Assembly: GCA_009760855.2 (NCBI GenBank)
Contig: WPIO01000046.1
Span: 1,667,501 to 1,731,500, forward strand
Direction: 5' to 3'
DNA: 64,000 nucleotides
From: Cristatella mucedo
Taxonomy: Eukaryota > Bryozoa > Phylactolaemata > Cristatellidae
Shown here: positions 58,592-64,000 of the stretch, piece by piece
Layout of the letters: every line of letters begins with the position of its first letter
Position numbering within the stretch: position 1 is the first letter of the stretch
The notes under the pieces: model-generated
Database searches by the model: none
The model's input: the letters and a program-made list of their open reading frames with translations, nothing else
What the model was told of the DNA's origin: nothing
Program-made: the position numbers and the translations under genes

Positions 58592-58644
<53 letters not shown>
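58590..58644. repeat. (CTG)n trinucleotide repeat
   Basis: About 17 uninterrupted CTG units. On the minus strand it reads (CAG)n. It is not inside an exon I can support, although candidate minus-strand exons lie 1 kb away. Confidence 0.95.
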
Positions 58645-58645
<1 letters not shown>

Positions 58646-59621
58646 TCTACTGTCACCAGGACTTTGCTAATGACAGGTGGCAGCTAACAAGAAAATGATC
58701 GAGAATATGACTCAGTGCATGCAATCAAAAAATAAGCATACCGTTGTCCATCGAGTGATGTCATAGTGGCGCTCACATGTATTTTGGAAGGTGGAAAAGT
58801 TCAAGACAATACCGTAAAACAGAGCTTCCGGTTGAAGTGCAAGAAGCCATCGTGAAGTAAAATTTAAAAAAAGCAGGTTCTAAGGAAGATCAGGCAGTTC
58901 CTATAGCCCTATCCTTGCAGCTAACCATGCAGCGCTGAATTGTGCTGGCAGTGAGCAAGTTGCCCTCTAACCTCGCATGTGCATCCAACTGTCTCCGCTG
59001 TCTTGCTTCGAGCAAAAAGCGCACAAAGCTTGCCATGCATGGCCGCGGGCATAAAAAATATCGAAGAGTCGAGCAAGACAAACCACAGGCTGCCGAGGGA
59101 CACGCATGCCACGCTTACATCAAATACACACGCGGTCGAGCTGAAGGAGGTGCAACCAACTGCACCAGGTCACACAACTGCACGGAAAGAGCGAAAGAGA
59201 GAACTGCCGACTGCCTGCTAGGCTCCTGCGCGACGGCCACACTCAAGCACACATGCACGCATGGCATTAATGGCAGGCTGGCAGCATGTGCAGGCTGCTG
59301 CTGTTACTGCGCAAAGAGAACCAATCATCGCGTGTCGCTCTGGCGGCTGCTCGTGATGCCTCATTGTAGAGCTGTTTGCAACGACGACGATGATCCAGCA
59401 GCAAGATTTGTGGCTGGTCCTCTCGTGGCGGGTTTGGACCAGCAGAACCCGTCTATATTGCAGCTTGACTGGTGCAGACCTTTACGAATTAAGTTTTGTG
59501 GCTCCGACTATCTCCTCACTTTCTTCTTCTTCTCTGTCTGCAGTCTGTCCTCGGGCTGCTGCTGGCTGAATCATTGTGCCGAAGGGGCGGTCGCACCCGG
59601 ACCAGGGTGGGGCGAACTTAC
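58645..59621. other. No gene supported
   Basis: A long plus-strand open frame crosses 58942-59646 but its composition (many Cys, His, Thr) and the well-spliced minus-strand exon beside it argue that it is fortuitous. Confidence 0.35.
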
Positions 59622-59878
59622 TATGCTGTTTCCGGGCGCTGGGTGACCAGCCCTGGCAGCCAAGTGTGCAATGTGTAACGGCTGCAGCTGCTGGACATTG
59701 CCACCGTCAGAGCTGACCCGCAGGCTGCTGGCATCAGCCACGGCTGACCCGTGGCTTGCTGGCACCAAACCGTTGCCGTAGGCTGACCGATAGCTTGTGG
59801 CCCAGCTATTGTAAGTTGACTGTGCCTCGGCTGTGTCGAAAGCAGGTTGGTGCCCGGGAAAGCTGCAAGGAGGCTGAC
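59622..59878 (-). CDS. Exon of an unidentified gene (downstream of the pair)
   Basis: Acceptor ttttttccgttgtttcag, phase 1 in, and either a strong donor gtaagt at 59621 (phase 0) or readthrough to a TGA stop about 18 codons on. Encodes 85 residues that are Ala/Ser/Gly/Tyr-rich (T-Y-N-S-W-A-T-S-Y-R-S-A-Y-G-N-G, V-Q-Q-L-Q-P-L-H-I-A). The intron to the previous exon is 249 bases. Probably a low-complexity region or C-terminus of a regulatory protein. Confidence 0.55.
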
Positions 59879-60127
59879 CTGAAACAACGGAAAAAACTGT
59901 TCTGGTATCATAGGCATAGCCAGGATTAAGCCAAGGAGGCTGGTCGTTTGACCTTGACCTTTGGTTGCCCCTAATAGAGAGGACAAAGGGGTGTTTCGAG
60001 CTGCCTGGCGTACCACGTACAGCCTTCAGGCCGGTCCATGGAGGGTGCAGAGCCTACAGGCCCTAGATACCATCGCCGCTAGGAGATGCCAAAAATGGAA
60101 CATAGGGCTTAAGCGTAAGTGACTCAC

Positions 60128-60212
60128 GTCTCAGATTTTTGACACCGTCGGCAGGGTTGGTGGCAGGAACGCTGCAGCTATTTCTGTAGCTGCTCTCGAA
60201 GTAATGATCATA
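60128..60212 (-). CDS. Exon of an unidentified gene (upstream of the pair)
   Basis: Excellent signals: acceptor atttttttttacag and donor gtgagt, phase 0 in and 1 out. Encodes 28 residues beginning Y-D-H-Y-F-E-S-S-Y-R-N-S-C and ending V-K-N-L-R. The next exon begins in the matching phase. I recognise no domain. Tyr/Ser/Asn richness recalls the tails of some RNA-binding proteins, which is only a guess. Upstream exons were not found. Confidence 0.55.
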
Positions 60213-61194
60213 CTGTAAAAAAAAATAGCGGCTATTTGTGTAAGTCCAATGTGAGACTGCAATTTTCTTGCCAATCTGGATGTCCGAGCTGATATGGTGG
60301 CACCGCACAAGAAAGAAAGCAGCAGCGAGCACACGTGAGCACTCCAGAAATAGCAGCCGCCGACTGCCATTGCGGGGATGCTGGCTGCGCTACAGCCTCC
60401 TCTAGCCGAATGCCTGCACTATAGGCATCGCAATGATTGGCTGGCACGAGCAAGATCACAGTTGAGCTCCTTATAAGTTGTGCAGCTTCGCTCCTTGCAG
60501 GAATCAGCTGTTGTTATGCTCGAGAGTGTTCGATGGGGCACTCGAAGCCTAAGCTGCTTAAGGTGCAGAGTAGGTAGAGAAAAGATCTTTCTTTCACAGC
60601 AGCGAAACAACGAGAAGTCTAGTAGCTATCATTAGGAGGACATTCGAGAAGTAATTAACATAGAAGTAGTAGGGAATGGCTGCTTTGCCCAGGCAGCACC
60701 AGAATCAGCAGCAGGAAACCGGACACCCCACGTGGCATGGCATATGGCAGCGAGTCCCACGGAGCTCGCACCTAGCAGAGTCAAAGTATCTTCTGCCGAC
60801 AACCTTTGAAGGAAGTGAAAAGGGGCAGCTGGTCCTGGGAGGACCCAGAGGCGTGGAAATGTTGGTAGTGCAGAGGTAGGGCAGGAGCATAGTCATGTGG
60901 CAGGCCTTGTATATTTGCCAGGAACGTTTTTGAGTATCTCTGCTGTCCGACCGGAAGCCTTAGTGGACTTCTTGTAATCAAGGTGGACAAGCGTGGGAAT
61001 TCTAGGATTTAAAGATCGGCATAGCAGGCCATGTTTAGTATTAACAGTTAGAGACATGCTAGCATTTTTGGGCAACCGGCCAAAAGAGTGGCACAGTCGC
61101 AAGTAAACCATGGAGGAGTCCGACCTCGACCAAGCCTAGATCACACAATCATACAAACAGAGGAAGGCAGAGAGGCATGTCGGGCGGCCAGGTC
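60213..61194. other. No recognisable feature
   Basis: May contain upstream exons of the 59.6-60.2 kb gene but none could be supported. Confidence 0.35.
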
Positions 61195-61315
61195 ACCCTA
61201 TGTAATGTAATGTATCTCCGTCTGTGACTCCACAAAGTCATAAAGACCATGTGGGTGTTACGCAGGAGAGTTTTGTATAGTGCACTCACAGCCTAAGCGG
61301 CTTTCGGTACCCTAC
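61195..61315 (-). mobile_element. LINE-A 3' terminus
   Basis: The plus strand reads TAATGTAATGTATCTCCGTC, then GACTCCACAAAGTCATAAAG and on to GCGGCTTTCGGTACC. It shows the family's intact 3' end: GGAGATAC followed by ATTAC repeats. Confidence 0.8.
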
Positions 61316-61514
61316 ATGCCGGTAGGGATCCTTGTCCTATGCCTGAAGTGAGCGCTTAGTCCTTAGTGGGTCATCCTAGTCCAACATTCAGGTGCCTTGT
61401 CTTAGTGACTCGTCTTAACGGACTTTCTTCATAGCTTACATAATCACTGTGGCAGTTACTGTCCTCTTTTTTCAGGCTTCCTGTGCCAGTATGGAAGCTC
61501 TATTGGCCGATTTA

Positions 61515-61665
61515 ACAGCCTCATTTGCATAGCCGCAGAAGAGCCTTAACGGCTATCACCAGTGTTGCAGTTGGCAATTGAGAATCGCCCACTGCCGAAC
61601 TCGACCCGTGACCTGGGTCGTGCCTATATCAGCGTTACTAGCCTAGTGACCAAGTCGGCATGCCT
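61515..61665 (-). mobile_element. SINE-2 copy
   Basis: On the minus strand a tRNA-like head (ACTAGGCTAGTAACGCTGA, CACGGGTCGAGTTCGG) is followed by GCCGTTAAGGCTCTTCTGCGG and a tail ending GAGGCTGTTAAATCGG, the tail of 32998-33125. Confidence 0.6.
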
Positions 61666-63680
61666 TTTTTTTAGCAAGCGGACACGTGTAGTGTAATTGG
61701 CCAAGTTTGAAAAGAGAGGCACGTGACGGATACAACCGAGTAATAATTCCAGTCATTGACTACTACTATGCAGCTTTTTTGCACACCAGCGCTTACAGCT
61801 GTAGTGATCACCCCTGCTGCATGAATCCTTGGAGTATAGCTGAAAAACCGAGTGCAGTGACAGCCCTAGTAGCAAGAGGTGTGCATTGGCGAAAGCATTC
61901 TGTGTAGGTGATGACCCGATGACAATTCTCGTCTTACGTATGTGAAATACAAAGATATTTTTTCTAAAGTAGACAGAGAACATTGAAAGAATTCGGAATG
62001 CTTGGATGCTGCTTAGAGATTAAATAAATAGATAGTGCTACTCACAAAATTGCCAGATTAAACGTTTCATGATGTGATTGTTTTGTTGCACGAATGTGAA
62101 CCAAAACACATTTTCTATGTACCGGGATAACATGCCAACAGGATTTAACGTTAAGTGCCTAACGGGATTCGATCTACTGAGTCGCTCATTACAAGATCGT
62201 CTATGCCTAACACTTGTCACCAATTTGTGCATAAAAAGCCCTTTTAAAATGAGCCTTTAATACATTCTATATACGAAAATATTAAGACTCGTGGTAAAAT
62301 GCTGATGGTTTTGACCAAGCTGCAGTGACACTGTAAAGTTTCATTCGAAATTTCGAGACAGTTCGCGAAGACAACGAAAAAAGAACGTGCTTAGACTCCA
62401 AGTAAGCAGACCACTTTTATAGACAAGCTTTCGGCTCTTTATTAGTTAGTGAGTGCCACATTTCTATCAGCATCTTTTCAATGTCGCTATTAAAGTTTGT
62501 AATTTCACGCTTTGTGACACTACGTTTACTTTGTACACTGCCGAAGCAAAAACAACTGAAGTGTTATAGAAGGTTAGGTAGCGTCTAAGGACTTTTTCTG
62601 GCTGCTGAATATACTTGTACTTTGTGTAAATGCTTGAACGCGTGAGAGGTATAGATTGATGGATTATAAAGCGGCAGCGCAGCATTCAGAAAGCCGTACT
62701 GTTGCAGGTCTTAAGAGTTTTGAGAAGTCCTACGGTTTTCTCCTGTTTTGATGCGATAAAGTGCGATCACTTAAATTCTCTGAAGCAGCATCAAGTTTTG
62801 AAAAATAAAAAAAATACTCCGGAAGCTGCCAATCCAGTGTAAAAGCCTTGAAACTTTCAAATGACATATACTCCTTTAGGCTGCAGACTGACTCCCGTCA
62901 ATATAAACATAATTAATCGATACTTGAATATGCAGCCGTCACTATTACGTTAGGCTGAAGGCTTTAATTAAGCTCAATCAATGCTCAAGACCGGAGTTCA
63001 AGCCGTATGCATATTTGAAACAAATTCGAATGACCGTAATTCCTAGAGTTAATCAAGTATTACGGGTGGACTAAGAAATACCAAACGTCCCATTGTTCGA
63101 AAGAGATCAGTTTGAAAATATTCTTCGTTGCCCGAGGGCAAATGTACTACAGTTTATCTTTTATTCTCCCGCCTCTCAAGTCGGCCTAAACATAATTTAT
63201 ACGATGAAGTTGGCAAGATCGTCGCCCAACAGTTTTTTTTCTTCTAATGTACCTCCGCTGGCAGTAAGTAGGAAATGCATGAAACCGGTGAGTAGCGAGG
63301 TTTACATACTGGAATGCGAACCTAAACTTATTTGCAAAATAGACAGATCTGACTGCTACTCTGACACGAGTGTTGGCCTGAAAATGCCAAGGGCACACAA
63401 ATCATTCACGGTAGCGATATCCCTGTGGCCTAAGAGCTCATTTCGACTGTTCATACCACAGAGGTGCTTTAACAGAAGGCAGGAGCATTTATGGAGCACT
63501 ATGGATAAATAGTGCATTGACTGCTGTTGGTTGGCTTCAGCGATGCTTGATGACCACTGTTTACTCAATTAAGGGACTTACCAGCATGATAACTAGTGAC
63601 GTTATTCACTCTCATATGTGGCGCTCTAAGGGTGCTGCTAGTTCTAATATTCACTCTGGAATCAACAGATGCCCCTATAC
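61666..63680. other. No recognisable feature
   Basis: AT-rich DNA with no recognised repeat. The open frames (for example 63093-63512, plus) have no recognisable features. Confidence 0.35.
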
Positions 63681-63834
63681 ATAATAATAATAATAATTCA
63701 CTTGATAAAGCTCCCTCAGAGAACTTAATCTCTCTCTAGGCGCTTTACATTTGCTGTAAAGTGAAATGCAATTGAATGGTAAGTAAAATCATGCTTGAAA
63801 AACAGACGAAATAAATAATATGGTTAGGGGGACA
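63681..63834 (-). mobile_element. LINE-B 3' tail fragment
   Basis: (AAT)n followed by the inverted tail hairpin and 100 bases of 3' UTR, nearly identical to 25240-25390 and so perhaps a young insertion. Confidence 0.8.
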
Positions 63835-64000
63835 TCGTAATAGGTTGTTCATCGTTAGAAACATTCAAGCACCGCTATTCTTCCAGACGTAACCTCTTAG
63901 TTAAAACTTGTGACTCGATACGAAGCTATTTTGAAAGCTGAACGCATCAGCCGCAGTGTCTACGCCTGAGTTGTAAGCACGTTTCAAGTTTACTCGAGTG
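63835..64000. other. No recognisable feature
   Basis: Window end; nothing identified. Confidence 0.3.

Noticed and set aside
58942-59646. 234-codon plus-strand open frame, with a good acceptor-like stretch at 59520-59543
   Set aside because: Cys/His/Thr-rich composition with no recognisable domain. It overlaps the better-supported minus-strand exon region, and the pyrimidine tract has no matching plus-strand donor and exon context.

Overview
This is nuclear DNA from an animal, probably an invertebrate. The supported genes are animal genes split by GT-AG introns. A fragment of U2 snRNA carries the CUUAUGG form of its 5' end, which I recall from arthropods and other invertebrates rather than the vertebrate CUUUUGG. 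The dispersed repeats are L2/CR1-like LINEs with (ATT)n tails and tRNA-derived SINEs. I cannot name the phylum. There are no prokaryotic operons, CRISPR arrays or rRNA genes.

Layout. Positions 1-3700 hold a short LTR-flanked retroelement (968-2947) in otherwise featureless DNA. Positions 3700-12950 are a CpG-dense, GC-rich block around a three-exon secreted frizzled-related protein gene (SFRP1/2/5 type, minus strand, coding 10418 to 7063). It has a TATA/initiator promoter, and microsatellites lie upstream. Positions 13000-22500 are gene-poor and filled with LINE and SINE remnants. Positions 23138-42608 (minus strand) carry an apparently complete eIF4G2 (DAP5/NAT1/p97) gene. I reconstructed 18 coding exons; every junction keeps the reading frame and the product is about 957 residues. 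The introns hold nested LINEs, two SINE families and a roughly 0.95-kb foldback palindrome. Positions 42700-58600 are again mostly repeats: a U2 fragment, LINEs, SINEs, a 1.1-kb element with terminal inverted repeats, and long (TA)n, (GT)n, (CA)n and (GA)n tracts. Unidentified candidate minus-strand exons lie at 46.0-47.3 kb. A pair of well-spliced but unidentified minus-strand exons lies at 59.6-60.2 kb. Positions 60.3-64.0 kb hold only repeat fragments.

Function. The two confident genes are unrelated: an extracellular Wnt antagonist and a cytoplasmic translation factor for cap-independent initiation. They share a strand but nothing links them functionally. Repeat structure dominates the rest. 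One LINE family (here LINE-B) shares its 3' tail hairpin with a tRNA-derived SINE, which suggests a LINE/SINE partnership. A LINE-B tail also supplies the pyrimidine-rich stretch before the last eIF4G2 exon. I found no convincing undescribed multi-gene system. The most notable observations are the lack of any AUG before the MIF4G domain of eIF4G2, the large foldback palindrome, the LINE tail used at a splice acceptor, and the small LTR element with a tandem-repeat ORF. LINE-A, LINE-B and LINE-C are labels used only here. Repeat boundaries are by eye, good to roughly 10-30 bases unless exact ends are argued.
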